Below are positions 1-8,783 of a stretch of DNA of 32,746 nt, piece after piece; position 1 is the stretch's first letter, and every line of letters starts with the position of its first letter. The stretch is taken from NCBI GenBank assembly GCA_964371945.1, contig CAYJPA010000070.1:1-32746 (forward strand). The letters are read 5' to 3'. The notes beneath the pieces are model-generated. The model did no database searches. It saw only the letters and a list, made by a program, of their open reading frames with translations, and had not been told where the DNA came from. The translations under genes were made by a program, and so were the position numbers. This DNA comes from CAYJPA01 sp964371945 (GTDB taxonomy: Bacteria > Chloroflexota > Chloroflexia > Thermomicrobiales > UBA6265).

Positions 1-607
1 CGCTCCCTCCTCATTTTCATCTCTGTGGGTGTCGCCTGCGACATAGGGCTTATTCTAAATACAACTTATCCGTTCGTCGGTAGAGCGACCCTTTGGGGAC
101 ACCGGCGACGATGCTGGCCTTGCCGGTCCGTGTTTTAGTGGTGGAGGAGCTTACAGCCGCAATCCGCGCTATACCGGCTTGTGTGCGGGTGGTACTGTTG
201 AAAATGTTGGCTATTGGACTGCACCCATTTGACCAAACATCGAAGTGACCAGTACCGGGATCGCCTAAGTAGCGGAGAACGATGACTGCAGTCGAGAACC
301 GATAGGCGCGGTAGATTCCCCCTTCAAATCTGGTTGTTTGGTCAAGATCACCAAAGGGAAATCGGTGACTGGGGTCCATGTTGGCCAGTCTGTCATGTGG
401 TATCCTCCGCGGCCCAGTTCCTGCGCAGGAACGAGAAAGGAGGGCGTCAAATAATTGCAGCTTCGGCCGATTACAGCAGTAGCCTGGATCGGAAGTTGAG
501 GAGTCGAAAAGAAGGACTCAGCTTGCCGCAGTTTTACCGTCTGGGCATAACCGTCCATGAGAGCCATCGATTAGAAGGCGGGATACACGAAACTCTTTGA
601 AAACTAG
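1..607. other. Left edge, no firmly supported gene
   Basis: This stretch precedes the tRNA-Arg gene. Open frames exist on both strands, but none gives a recognisable protein family. The only hint of coding is a good GGAGG at 404-408 on the minus strand, seven bases before an ATG at 396; it is described in the next entry. I see no RNA gene, repeat or terminator here. The base composition looks somewhat less GC-rich than the genes to the right, by eye only. Confidence 0.5.
50..379 (-). CDS. Hypothetical small protein, doubtful
   Basis: This 109-codon minus-strand frame gives a protein of no family I recognise, rich in Ser and Thr in its second half. The nearest good ribosome binding site (GGAGG at 404-408) serves an ATG at 396 in a different frame, which stops after 43 codons at 265. 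A single indel just after that ATG would join the two into one product of about 115 residues. The gene could therefore be a frameshifted remnant, a short real gene, or chance. There is no neighbour context to support a function. Confidence 0.2.
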   Translation of the reverse strand: MDPSHRFPFGDLDQTTRFEGGIYRAYRFSTAVIVLRYLGDPGTGHFDVWSNGCSPIANIFNSTTRTQAGIARIAAVSSSTTKTRTGKASIVAGVPKGSLYRRTDKLYLE

Positions 608-683
608 GCCCCAGTAGCTCAGCGGATAGAGCACTCGCCTTCTAAGCGATAGGTCGCAGGTTCGATTCCTGCCTGGGGTACCA
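608..683 (+). tRNA. tRNA-Arg (anticodon TCT)
   Basis: This is a complete cloverleaf. The acceptor stem GCCCCAG (608-614) pairs with CTGGGGT (673-679), with one G-T wobble at the end. The D arm begins with GCTC at 617, and the anticodon loop CTTCTAA (639-645) places TCT at 641-643, reading AGA. The T arm carries the TTCGATT loop at 661-667 between GCAGG and CCTGC. The discriminator is A680 and CCA is encoded at 681-683. Pair 634/650 of the anticodon stem is a mismatch. The last 33 bases recur in decayed form at 5432-5464. Confidence 0.95.
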
Positions 684-1218
684 GAGATCGAGCGAATTGT
701 TGTTCGCGTGCAAGCTGGGTTGGTGAATCGCGCCGGCGTGAGGGTGATTGATCGAGGCCTCTTCCGGCACCGAGGTATCGTGCGACGCCGCACCAAAGGA
801 AGGTGCCCGGCCGTTGCTGGGTTGAGCGCGGTCGGGCCTGTCCGAAGCATCTGGCTCCTTACCGGGGTTGTTGGCGACCGGTTCCCCCGTGCAGAGTGAA
901 AGGGCGTATGGCAAACGCCTATTCTGGTCTGGTCGCTATCCAGGAATGAGTCGCGATGACTTGGGACCGCGGGCGCACCCCTTCCTTTCGACGCGGACCA
1001 CTTCGATCACTCCCTTATCCTCGAGTTCTGCTGCGCCGAGTCCGGCGAGTTTGTGATTAGTCCGGACTCAGCGTAAGCCGCAGGCTGAATTCCTATCCGG
1101 GGCACAGGGCACGGGGCGCAGCGCAACAACCGATCATCTCGACAGCCTCCGCGCGCTCGACGGTATGAGATGATGGGGACGTTGGGTCCTCCGTTGCGTC
1201 CGGACGAAGCGAGGGGCT
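684..1218. other. Non-coding stretch downstream of tRNA-Arg
   Basis: About 535 bases lie between the tRNA and the alpha/beta hydrolase. The frames here are short and give low-complexity, Arg/Pro-rich translations typical of non-coding GC-rich DNA. I see no integrase fragment, no clear terminator hairpin with a T run, and no family match. If the region up to 5464 is an inserted element, this would be where an integrase gene is usually found, and it is absent. Confidence 0.5.
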
Positions 1219-1254
1219 GTGCCAGACGCGGCAGGTGTGAGACTGGAGAGTATC

Positions 1255-2088
1255 GTGAGCGATTGGCAAGCGGGTGACATTGAGGTGAATGGTGTCCGGC
1301 TGCATTACACCCGGACGGGTGGAAGTAAGCCGCCGATGGTGCTGGCGCACGGGGTGACGGATGACGGCTTGTGCTGGACGCCGATCGCCGAAGTGCTCGC
1401 ATCCGAGTACGACGTGATCATGGTCGATGCACGTGGTCACGGGCGGTCGAGTGCACCGGAGGGCGGCTACGATGCCGGCACGATGGGCGACGATCTTGCC
1501 GGTCTGATCCGGGGTCTTGGGCTGGAGAGTCCGATCGTGCTGGGTCACTCGATGGGCGCGATCACCGCTCTCGCGCTGGCCGGCAACCACCCGGATCTGC
1601 CGAGGGCGATCTTGTTGGAGGACCCGCCGCCGTGGTGGATGACGCGTCGGGGACACATCGACAGCCGGATGCCGGAGATTGTGGCGAGCATCACGCAGAT
1701 GGTCGAGGACGCGAAGCGGCTCAGTCGCGACGAGGTCATCGCGAACCAACGAGCGGCATCGCCGGACTGGCCGGAGGCTGAGCTTGGTCCGTGGGCGGAC
1801 TCGAAGATCCGGTTCGATCGGCGCGGTTTGGCCCTACTCGGCTCTTCCGGGGCCACGGCCGTCGACTGGGCGACGATCTTGCCGCGCATCACCTGTCCGG
1901 TCCTGCTCATCACCGCGGATGTCGAGCAGGGAGCGATCGTTTCGCCGGAGAGCGCCGCTCGCCTACGAGAGCTGCTGCCGCAGATCGTGGGGGTCCACAT
2001 CGCGGGCGCGGGACACAACATCCGTCGACAGCAGCCCGCCGCGTATTTGAGCGCTGTGCGGGGTTTCCTCGCGAAGCTGCCTGCCTAG
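1255..2088 (+). CDS. Alpha/beta hydrolase
   Basis: This is a cytoplasmic alpha/beta-hydrolase-fold enzyme of 277 residues, a typical length. From this start the nucleophile elbow GHSMGA places Ser99 as nucleophile. The oxyanion-region HG dipeptide lies in AHGVTDDG (31-38), and GHGRSSAP follows the third strand. The acid is probably Asp222 (ITADVEQG) and the base His254 (GAGHNIRR). A cap region rich in Trp lies between residues 130 and 190. Substrate cannot be told from sequence; esterase, lactonase and haloperoxidase-like members share this pattern. I chose GTG 1255 because GGAGAG sits six bases upstream (counting from GGAG). GTG 1219 would add 12 residues but has its purine run almost touching the codon. 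The 3' end overlaps the convergent gene at 1963. Confidence 0.85.
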   Translation: MSDWQAGDIEVNGVRLHYTRTGGSKPPMVLAHGVTDDGLCWTPIAEVLASEYDVIMVDARGHGRSSAPEGGYDAGTMGDDLAGLIRGLGLESPIVLGHSMGAITALALAGNHPDLPRAILLEDPPPWWMTRRGHIDSRMPEIVASITQMVEDAKRLSRDEVIANQRAASPDWPEAELGPWADSKIRFDRRGLALLGSSGATAVDWATILPRITCPVLLITADVEQGAIVSPESAARLRELLPQIVGVHIAGAGHNIRRQQPAAYLSAVRGFLAKLPA

Positions 2089-2814
2089 CGCACCGGGGCC
2101 GGTCGGATTTCCCGCATCGACGAGGGCCGAGTCCGAGATTTCGACGCTGAGCGGCATGTGATCGCTTGCGGTCAGCCATTCTTCGGGGTCGCCGATGCTG
2201 AGCGCGCTGCCGGGGATCAGTTCACGCGGCACGAACGCATAGTCGATGTGACAACCCCTGTCGCGTTTCCTATACATGTACCAGGTGTCGAGCTGCTCCC
2301 GTCCCTGTTCTTCGCGGCTGAGCTCATGATGGAGACTCCTCAGGCCGAGTGCATCCAGCCGGTCGATCAGCAGACTGTGCTTGTGCTTCCCGTGCTTTTT
2401 GTCCCAGATCACGTTGCTGTTGAAGTCGCCTGCGATGATCGCCGGTGCGCTCTCGATGAGCGACCGGTAATGGTCGAGTGCGGCATGCATCAGGCGAACG
2501 TACCGGAGTTGCCAGTTTTTGACATGGGCCCACACGCCGAGAACGTTCAGGTTCAGGTTTTCGATTCTCAGCGGGACGAACCACGGCAGTTCGTCGGTGT
2601 AGAGGTCGCTGATTTGGTAGTCGTGATTGGCGAACGCGACGACGGCGAGTCCCTTGTGAGGATTGCTGCCGACCCAGTGCTTGAAGGCGGAAGGCAGATC
2701 CTCGATGTCCCCGCGTGACGCTTCCTGGACAATGAGCACATCGGGTCGCAGCGCCAGTATGAGCTCGCGCTTACGGCCGAACGACATATTGCAATTCCAG
2801 CTAACGATCCTCAC
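1963..2814 (-). CDS. Endonuclease/exonuclease/phosphatase family protein
   Basis: This is a metal-dependent phosphoesterase of the EEP fold (DNase I / AP endonuclease / sphingomyelinase superfamily), 283 residues. The hallmarks are all present: SWNCN near the start (metal-binding Asn), IVQEAS (metal-binding Glu), GDFNSN (catalytic Asp and Asn), HIDYAFV, and the terminal SDHMPL with the Asp-His pair. No signal peptide or membrane segment is seen, so it is probably cytoplasmic. Substrate is unknown. The start is set at GTG 2814, which begins the conserved RIVSWNCN strand and lies six bases after a TATAAT; a TTG at 2862 would add 16 residues of poor quality. The last ~45 residues follow the conserved domain and run antisense into the alpha/beta hydrolase gene, so the tail may be non-native. 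Confidence 0.85.
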   Translation of the reverse strand: MRIVSWNCNMSFGRKRELILALRPDVLIVQEASRGDIEDLPSAFKHWVGSNPHKGLAVVAFANHDYQISDLYTDELPWFVPLRIENLNLNVLGVWAHVKNWQLRYVRLMHAALDHYRSLIESAPAIIAGDFNSNVIWDKKHGKHKHSLLIDRLDALGLRSLHHELSREEQGREQLDTWYMYRKRDRGCHIDYAFVPRELIPGSALSIGDPEEWLTASDHMPLSVEISDSALVDAGNPTGPGALGRQLREETPHSAQIRGGLLSTDVVSRARDVDPHDLRQQLS

Positions 2815-2826
2815 CGTTTGATTATA
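2815..2826 (-). promoter_or_regulatory. -10 box fitting a leaderless start
   Basis: On the minus strand a perfect TATAAT occupies 2826-2821 and is followed by six bases (2820-2815) and then the GTG at 2814. Transcription would begin at or next to that GTG, and there is no Shine-Dalgarno sequence between. This is the geometry of a leaderless transcript. No convincing -35 hexamer is seen at 16-18 bases. It is a sequence-based suggestion only. Confidence 0.45.
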
Positions 2827-3527
2827 GCCGGGACCGAATTGGCGAGGTCTCACCGGAGTCAAGCAAGGGACGCATGGGACAGAGCCGATGCCCCGCGACG
2901 CAATACCTTGCGAGGCCGACTCTATACGGAACCATCGTCGAGCGCTCCCTCATACTTCGCTCTTCTCTCCGGTTCGGGCAGCCCTGTCCAACGGCGCCTC
3001 GTCGATCTACGGACCCGGGCCCCAAGGCCTACTGACGATTGGGGCACCCGGCACTGCGCCGGGAATGGCCCCAGAATTGTGCCTCTGAGTCAGCCAACGC
3101 TGAGGATTCCGCCGAAACGCGGCGTAGTTCGGAACGACTGCGGGGCGACAACGAGCGTCCGCCAGGCGCCGCTACACCATGCAAACGCCACTCGTCGACT
3201 CTGACGGCGCGCAGTCTTGGCCAGACATCCAACCTGATTATCGACCCCATCGTTCGGTGCCGTGGTCGCCAAGCGTGGCGCTGATTCCCTTTGCATCGCT
3301 CACGATACCTGCGAGGCGGGTCCTCGACGGCGCCTCGATGGGAAGCGCCGCGCCTGCTCCGGGTCGCGCCAACGACGATCCAATGTGTTCGGCCGATCTT
3401 CAGTTGTATCAAGCCGCTGGGACAGGATTGAACGCCGCATGCGCTCGCTGATGCGAAGTTGACATACCTCGGAGCGCACAGTGTCGCTGAGAGCGTCAGT
3501 TGCGGCGCTCGCGGAGGAGGTGTGGTG
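2827..3527. other. Divergent intergenic region, about 700 bases
   Basis: The stretch lies between the 5' ends of the EEP gene (minus) and the DUF5671 gene (plus). Frames in it are short and Arg/Ser-rich, with no family match. It holds the TATAAT noted for the EEP gene, a short GGGACGCATGG element (2867-2877) that recurs inverted near 12.96 kb, and at its right end a strong GGAGGAGG (3513-3520) for the downstream gene. Confidence 0.5.
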
Positions 3528-5216
3528 GTGACAAGCCAGCCCGCGGCCATGCCGCGCGAAGAAGATGGAAATATGGCTTCGCAACCGTCCACGATGCTGA
3601 CCGTCCGTCGTCTGTACATCTACACGGTTTCTGCCGTGACCCTTGTGATCGCCGCGATCGGAGCGGCGAACCTCCTTGGGCTCGGGCTCGACAAGATTTT
3701 CAGTGCAATCACCGGCGCCGGTTGGATTGACGCCGGCCCTGACTGGGAGCGTGAGCGCCTCAGTTTCAGCATTCCGTTCATCGTCATCGCTACGCCGATC
3801 TGGTACCTCCACTGGCGAATGGCTCAGCGGGCTGTCCGAGGCGCCGGAGCCATCGCCGAGCGACGTTCACTGATTCGTGCCGCGTACTTCACCGGCCTGG
3901 TTTTCGTCAGCCTTCAGATCATCATCCAGGGGCTGAACGCGGTGATTGAGCTCTCAACCGAGCGCCTGCTGGGCGGCTTTCTCGACCCGTGGGAGCGAGA
4001 CTCGGTCGTGTCGTCCCTGGCCGGCGTGATGGTCGCCGGCGCACTATGGGCGTTCCACATCATCGCCTACCGCCGGGCCATCCGCGACGAAACGGCCGAG
4101 CACTTCAGCGCACTGCTGCCGCAGGCGGGTTTCTACCTCGCGAGCGTGATCGGCGCGCTTGTGCTGCTCTTCGGCGCGTCGGACCTGATACGACTCGTCG
4201 TCGATGCGTTGACCGGAGACGATGGGCCTGGCCGCTGGTGGCGCGAACCGCTGTCCTCCGCGTTAGCACTGGCCGCGACCGGCGGTCTGGTCTGGACGGC
4301 ACATTGGTTCTTCACCGAACGCCTGTTGGCGACCTCCAGCTGGTGGGGCAAGAGCCGGCGGAGCTCCGGCCTACGTCGCGGTTACCTCCTGTCGATTTTG
4401 GTCATTGCCACAACCATGGCGATCTTTCACTTCGCTGAAGGCGTCGACGGAATTGCGCGCTTCGTCTTGGACGTTCGCGAACGGACCCACGAGACTCGTC
4501 TGAGCATCATCGCCGGACCGATGCTGGCGACCCTGCCGTTCATTGCCTTCTGGCTGATGCACCGCCGTCGCCTGATGGCCGAGGCCGCGGGAATTGGCTT
4601 CTCGTTGAGCTTCTTGACGGCCCGGCAGTTGCTGAGCTACTTCATGGCATTCGTCAGCCTGGTGATGGCGAGCGCCGGCGCCGCGATGCTTTTCGCTGAA
4701 GTCGTGCGGATGGTCGGGACCGAGGATACCTGGCGGTCCGATATCGGCAGACCGATGGGGCTTGTCATCGGCGGCGGCGCGGTGTGGGCGTGGTACTGGT
4801 CGGAAATCCGGGCCCGCTTCGCGGCGGATCCGCAAACCGAACAACTCTCCACGAGCCGCCGCACTTACCTGTTCGTGGTGTTCGGTGGCGGGCTCGTTGC
4901 GCTGGTAATCGGGCTGGCGATGACGGTCTACCAGGTGATGCAGGAGGCGCTTGGAGTTTCCGAATCCACGCAACTTGCCTCGGAGATCGCTTTGCCGCTC
5001 GGCGTGACGGTGCTGGCCACCGGCGTGGCGCTGTCGCACGGCCTCATGCTCCGCCGCGACTTGGCAGTCCTGGAGGCGGTCAGGCACGAAGAGAAGGAGC
5101 AAGCGATCGAAGTGGGTGTGCGGTTGACGTTGACCGGCCCGAAGGGTGGCGACGTCGATTCGGTGGTTGAGGCTCTTCGCCGCCATCTGCCGAATGGGTA
5201 CCGTCTGACCCGCTGA
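3528..5216 (+). CDS. DUF5671-type membrane protein with six repeat units
   Basis: This integral membrane protein has 562 residues. It is built from about six copies of a two-helix unit: roughly 27-104, 112-184, 197-265, 281-348, 365-428 and 443-511. Each unit opens with a helix led by an aromatic (RRLYIY, IRAAYF, AGFYLA, RRGYLL, QLLSYF, RRTYLF). Most close with a Trp/His-bearing helix running into basic residues, such as TPIWYLHWRM, GALWAFHIIAYRR, GLVWTAHWF and GAVWAWYW. This is the DUF5671 signature, giving about 12 membrane helices and a ~50-residue soluble tail. Function is unknown. GTG 3528 has GGAGGAGG seven bases upstream; ATG 3573 is an alternative. It stands alone, between the EEP gene and a tRNA relic. 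Confidence 0.85.
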   Translation: MTSQPAAMPREEDGNMASQPSTMLTVRRLYIYTVSAVTLVIAAIGAANLLGLGLDKIFSAITGAGWIDAGPDWERERLSFSIPFIVIATPIWYLHWRMAQRAVRGAGAIAERRSLIRAAYFTGLVFVSLQIIIQGLNAVIELSTERLLGGFLDPWERDSVVSSLAGVMVAGALWAFHIIAYRRAIRDETAEHFSALLPQAGFYLASVIGALVLLFGASDLIRLVVDALTGDDGPGRWWREPLSSALALAATGGLVWTAHWFFTERLLATSSWWGKSRRSSGLRRGYLLSILVIATTMAIFHFAEGVDGIARFVLDVRERTHETRLSIIAGPMLATLPFIAFWLMHRRRLMAEAAGIGFSLSFLTARQLLSYFMAFVSLVMASAGAAMLFAEVVRMVGTEDTWRSDIGRPMGLVIGGGAVWAWYWSEIRARFAADPQTEQLSTSRRTYLFVVFGGGLVALVIGLAMTVYQVMQEALGVSESTQLASEIALPLGVTVLATGVALSHGLMLRRDLAVLEAVRHEEKEQAIEVGVRLTLTGPKGGDVDSVVEALRRHLPNGYRLTR

Positions 5217-5653
5217 ATCGCAGGCGGAGGCCGTGGCGAGTGCCTACGAAAGCCGACCATTCGGTCGCGGGGGCGCTATCGCTGTTACTGACACGGCGGG
5301 TTCTTACCCGGCCTCAAGTTGGTTGCGATACGGATGTTGGTGTAGTCCGGAGAATCCACCAAAGCTGCGGCATCAGGCGCTTTTCTACTCGTCGGCAAAT
5401 CAACAGAGAACGCACTCGCCAGTTAGGCTAAAGGTCACAGGTTCGATTCCCGCTTGGGGTACCAAAGCCAGCTTACCCATGACAGCGAGGAACGCTCCTG
5501 CTATTGCAGGTTTCAAGGCCTTGCGCCTTCAAATACAGACGCGAAACGGGATCTGCTCGGCGCAATACGGCTAGATTCTCTCGCCGCGCGTCCATCTATG
5601 TCATCAGATATGATGCGGTCTGAGTCCCCTCAGGCACATAGAAGGACAAACCG
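5217..5653. other. Intergenic region holding a tRNA relic
   Basis: Between the membrane protein and the secreted protein the only recognisable item is the 3' half of a tRNA-Arg-like sequence (5412-5464). No coding frame is convincing. Upstream of the next gene there is a purine-rich AGAAGGA at 5640-5646 that can act as its ribosome binding site. Confidence 0.55.
5412..5464 (+). pseudogene. 3' relic of a tRNA-Arg-like gene
   Basis: Aligned without gaps to the tRNA-Arg at 608-683, positions 5412-5420 match 631-639 at 9 of 9 bases. Positions 5432-5464 match 651-683 at 30 of 33, including the TTCGATT loop and encoded CCA. The 11 bases of the anticodon region between them differ. The T stem is damaged (ACAGG against CCCGC), and no acceptor 5' strand is found, so it cannot be a working tRNA. 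It has the same orientation as the intact tRNA 4.8 kb to the left, as the far attachment site of a tRNA-targeted insertion would. Confidence 0.8.
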
Positions 5654-7189
5654 GTGCGATTTCGAGCAATGGTGCTGCTTTTTCTGATTCTTTCGGCGGC
5701 GGGACCCGCTGGCGTGGGTGCTCAGGAAGGCTGGCAACTCGTCATCTTCACGGTCAATCAGAATCAGCAGCCGGTGACCGGCGCGTGCGCCCATTTGGTC
5801 CAGACGGTCACCGGGCCCACGGAGGAGCCCTTATCCATCAAGTCGTGCGATGGCGACGATGGGGCCTTGGATGGATCGACGACCATTTCCAACATTCCGG
5901 ATGATGCGGACCTCTCGCTATCAATAATCGAGGTTTTCCCCGCTTGCGCAGAGCCCGCGGGCATCCAGAATCCCGATCCAACAGTCGATCAGTTGACGAT
6001 CGAGCTGCATTGTCGCGACGATAATACGGCCGGAATCGATCTCGCGGCGCATGCTCTTCGGCCCAGCGATCTAGTCGGAGCCGGATGGACCCACGACGGG
6101 GCGTTCTTCGACGACTTGACGTCCGTGGGAGCTAACGAAGCCACATACCGAGGAGCAAACACAACTCCCGCCGGGGTAGAGCAAATCCTGGCCGGCTACG
6201 GATGGTATCGCTACTACTCCTTGTCAATGAGTCGACCTTCTGCCAGCGATCCATCTGTGCCCGTCCAGCGCGTTCGCTCGTACATTACCGAATATGTTGA
6301 CGACGTGGGAGCAGCCGCCGGGTTTGCCTACCTGGAGGACGAGCATTTCGTTTCCTCGGCCGTCGATGTGCCTGCCAGCCGGCAATTTGGCGATCAATTC
6401 GAACTGACGAAGGATAGCGGGCTCAGCTCGGTCGAAGGGGTCGACTATCGCTCCCTCGATCTGACATTCCGTTCCGGCAACCTGGTGGCCGGGGTGACAC
6501 TGATTGCTTATGACCGCGGTGCAATTGCCGAACCCGACGCGGCAACGGTCGAGGCGCTGGGATCGATCCTTGAAGCGCGGCTGGCGTCGCGGGCACCAAC
6601 ACCTGAATCGTTGGGCAATGCGCTGAACAGGCTCGTCACCACCTTCGGCGTAGTTGCCACCTATGACGATGCCTACTATCGATGGGAAGGAACGGATGTC
6701 CCACTCACCGGTGAGAGTGCGACGGCGGCGGCCAACCGGATCAAAACCTACGCCGACGCGACGGATGTTTACCAACTCTGGCAAGGAGTCGATGCCGGAA
6801 CGGCAAACGGTTTGTTGTACGGCGTCACGTTGCTTCATTTTCCAACCGAATCGTCCGCCGCGGATTGGGTCGCGAACCTCCAGACGATCCTGGAGGTCAA
6901 TCCCTTCTACGCAAACATGCGCCCAGTGGAAAGTCTGAGAACAATTGGCGATCAGGCCATCGCCCTCAGTTATGCGGCCGGCGGAGGTGCGGACACGCCG
7001 CGCTCGATGCTCATTGCTGTTCGCGTTGGGAGCAATGTGGCGAGAGTGCACGTCGTTCCGCGGGGACGCCTGCAGGATGTACCTCTTTCTCCAGTTGCAG
7101 CGTTTGCCGCGATGGAGGCGGGTTGCCTGAGCGGCAACCAGTGCTCGGCGTTCTGGCCGGTTCCGGACGAGCTCACGGGACACCCATAG
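5654..7189 (+). CDS. Secreted protein with duplicated domain
   Basis: This is a 511-residue exported protein of no named family. Residues 1-23 form a clean signal peptide (basic MRFR, a Leu/Ala core, cleavage after GVGA). Residues 24 to about 118 resemble a Cna-B/prealbumin-like beta sandwich, with WQLVIFTV, then PVTGACAHL and a CDGDDG turn. Two related halves follow, about 125-305 and 315-500. Each has a segment with Ala-Ala and an aromatic (GAAAGFAYLED; SSAADWVANL), then GDQ (FGDQFEL; IGDQAIAL), then an Arg-led strand (FRSGNLVAGV; VRVGSNVARV). Cysteines are few, and two occur in the C-terminal CLSGNQC. It is probably an extracellular or surface protein. The start is GTG with AGAAGGA upstream; ATG 5669 is possible but shortens the signal peptide. 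Confidence 0.8.
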   Translation: MRFRAMVLLFLILSAAGPAGVGAQEGWQLVIFTVNQNQQPVTGACAHLVQTVTGPTEEPLSIKSCDGDDGALDGSTTISNIPDDADLSLSIIEVFPACAEPAGIQNPDPTVDQLTIELHCRDDNTAGIDLAAHALRPSDLVGAGWTHDGAFFDDLTSVGANEATYRGANTTPAGVEQILAGYGWYRYYSLSMSRPSASDPSVPVQRVRSYITEYVDDVGAAAGFAYLEDEHFVSSAVDVPASRQFGDQFELTKDSGLSSVEGVDYRSLDLTFRSGNLVAGVTLIAYDRGAIAEPDAATVEALGSILEARLASRAPTPESLGNALNRLVTTFGVVATYDDAYYRWEGTDVPLTGESATAAANRIKTYADATDVYQLWQGVDAGTANGLLYGVTLLHFPTESSAADWVANLQTILEVNPFYANMRPVESLRTIGDQAIALSYAAGGGADTPRSMLIAVRVGSNVARVHVVPRGRLQDVPLSPVAAFAAMEAGCLSGNQCSAFWPVPDELTGHP

Positions 7190-7447
7190 TTGTTGGCTGG
7201 CTCAGTTGATTGGGCGAGCGCACGGCTTCAACCGCGACGGCACAATTCGACCGCAACTTCTGGATGTCCGAGCCCGCTTGACCTGGCTAACCTACTTTTG
7301 AGACGCGCCGGTGGCGAGATAGTTCAAGTTCAAACTCGCACCTCAATCGATCATTGCCGGTCGGTTCTACTCCTCGCCGTTTCGGATCGGGTGCGGTTGT
7401 ACCCGGTGGGACTCAGCTGAACCCGGTCCGTCAGCACGAGGGGAATG

Positions 7448-8757
7448 ATGAGCTCAGCTTTCAAACGACCATTGATTAATGCGCTCGCCCGCGCACTGGA
7501 GCATCTTGAGTCGCTTGATTCGGCGCCAGTTGAGGCGACGGCGACGCTCGAAGATCCCAGAACCCAGCTTAGCAAGGAACTTCGGAACGATGGGATTGAC
7601 GCTGCGACAGTTGTCGACGAGCTTGTTGCCGACACGGCGGGCGGAATCATCGGAAGCGCGGGCGGACGCTTTTTCGGGTGGGTAATCGGCGGATCTGTGC
7701 CTGCCGCAATGGCGGCGGACTGGCTGACCGCAACTTGGGATCAAAACGCGGCGAGCAATGCCCGCGGTCCGGCGGAAGCTGTGATCGAGGAGATTGCGGG
7801 GAACTGGCTCAAGGATTTACCCGGATTGCCGGCGACAGCGAGCGCGGCGTTTCCCACCGGCAGCCAGATGGCGCACCTCACTTGCCTGGCGGCAGCGCGA
7901 AATCACCTGCGTTCAGAACGCGGATGGGATGTCGAGCTCGACGGTCTCGCCGGAGCGCCGCCGATTCGCATTCTGACTTCCACCGAGTATCACGGTTCAA
8001 TCGACCGGGCGGTTCGCTTTCTCGGGCTCGGGCTGAATGCGATTGAAACGCTCCCGGCCGACGACCAGGGGAGGCTCTGGACGCCGCCCGTGCTCGAGAA
8101 CCAGGGGTTGCGACGATTGTGTCGGTGCACGCAGGCGATCTGAACATCGGTGCGTTCGATCCATTCCCGATGGTGGTCGAGATCGCCCATCGGCGTGGAG
8201 CGTGGGCACATATCGATTGCGCATTCGGACCCTGGGTGAATGCCAGTCCGGCCTATCGTCATCTCCTCGCTGGCGTCGGAGCGGCGGATTCCTGGGTCAC
8301 CGACGGACATAAGTGGCTCAATGTGCCGTATGACAGCGGATATGCGTTCGTCGCGAACCCCGAACCGCATCGCGCGGCGATGACGTATGACGTGAGTTAC
8401 TTGCAGCGATCGGTGTTGGCCCGCGAACCGAACGATTAGATTCCGGAATGGTCGCGCCGTGGCCGCGACGTCGCGACGTACGCCGCGATCCGCGAGCTCG
8501 GGCGCTCCGGCATTGCCGATTTGATCGAGCGCTGCTGCCGGCATGCAAAAGCGCTTGTGATCGGAATCGGATCGCTGCCGGGAGCGGTGATCGCCAAGAC
8601 CGTCGCGACCGGTGAGGCCTTTTTCACCGGCACGACCTGGCGGTGTCAGCGCGCGGCGCGGGTTTCGGTTAGCAACTGGCAGACGAATGAGCCGGATGTC
8701 GCTCGGTCAATCGCGGCAGTGAAATCAGTGCTCGCTGAATTGCCTTTGCAGGTGTAG
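7448..8757 (+). pseudogene. Broken PLP-dependent decarboxylase
   Basis: This is the remnant of a group II pyridoxal-phosphate decarboxylase/aminotransferase-like protein (aromatic amino acid decarboxylase fold) of about 460 residues. The N-terminal part is read from 7448 to about 8090, including the TSTEYHGSIDRAVRFLGLG segment. The frame then shifts by one near 8080-8100 and continues with VSVHAGDLNIGAFDPF and HIDCAFGPW. TDGHKWLN supplies the PLP-binding Lys. An in-frame TAG at 8437-8439 interrupts it before PEWSRRGRDV. Further on, about 40-45 residues usually found before GTTWR are missing in frame. The end, through ARVSVSNWQTNEPDVARS to the stop at 8757, is preserved. With three independent lesions this is a decayed gene rather than a read error. 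Confidence 0.85.
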
Positions 8758-8783
8758 GTTGGGCGATCTTTGTCAGGCCATGG

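Noticed and set aside
518..914. Minus-strand frames over tRNA-Arg with a GRNRTCDLSLRRR-like translation
   Set aside because: This is the standard translation of a tRNA gene read antisense, not a protein.
2158..2718. 186-codon plus-strand frame
   Set aside because: It is antisense to the EEP gene and reflects GC-rich codon bias.
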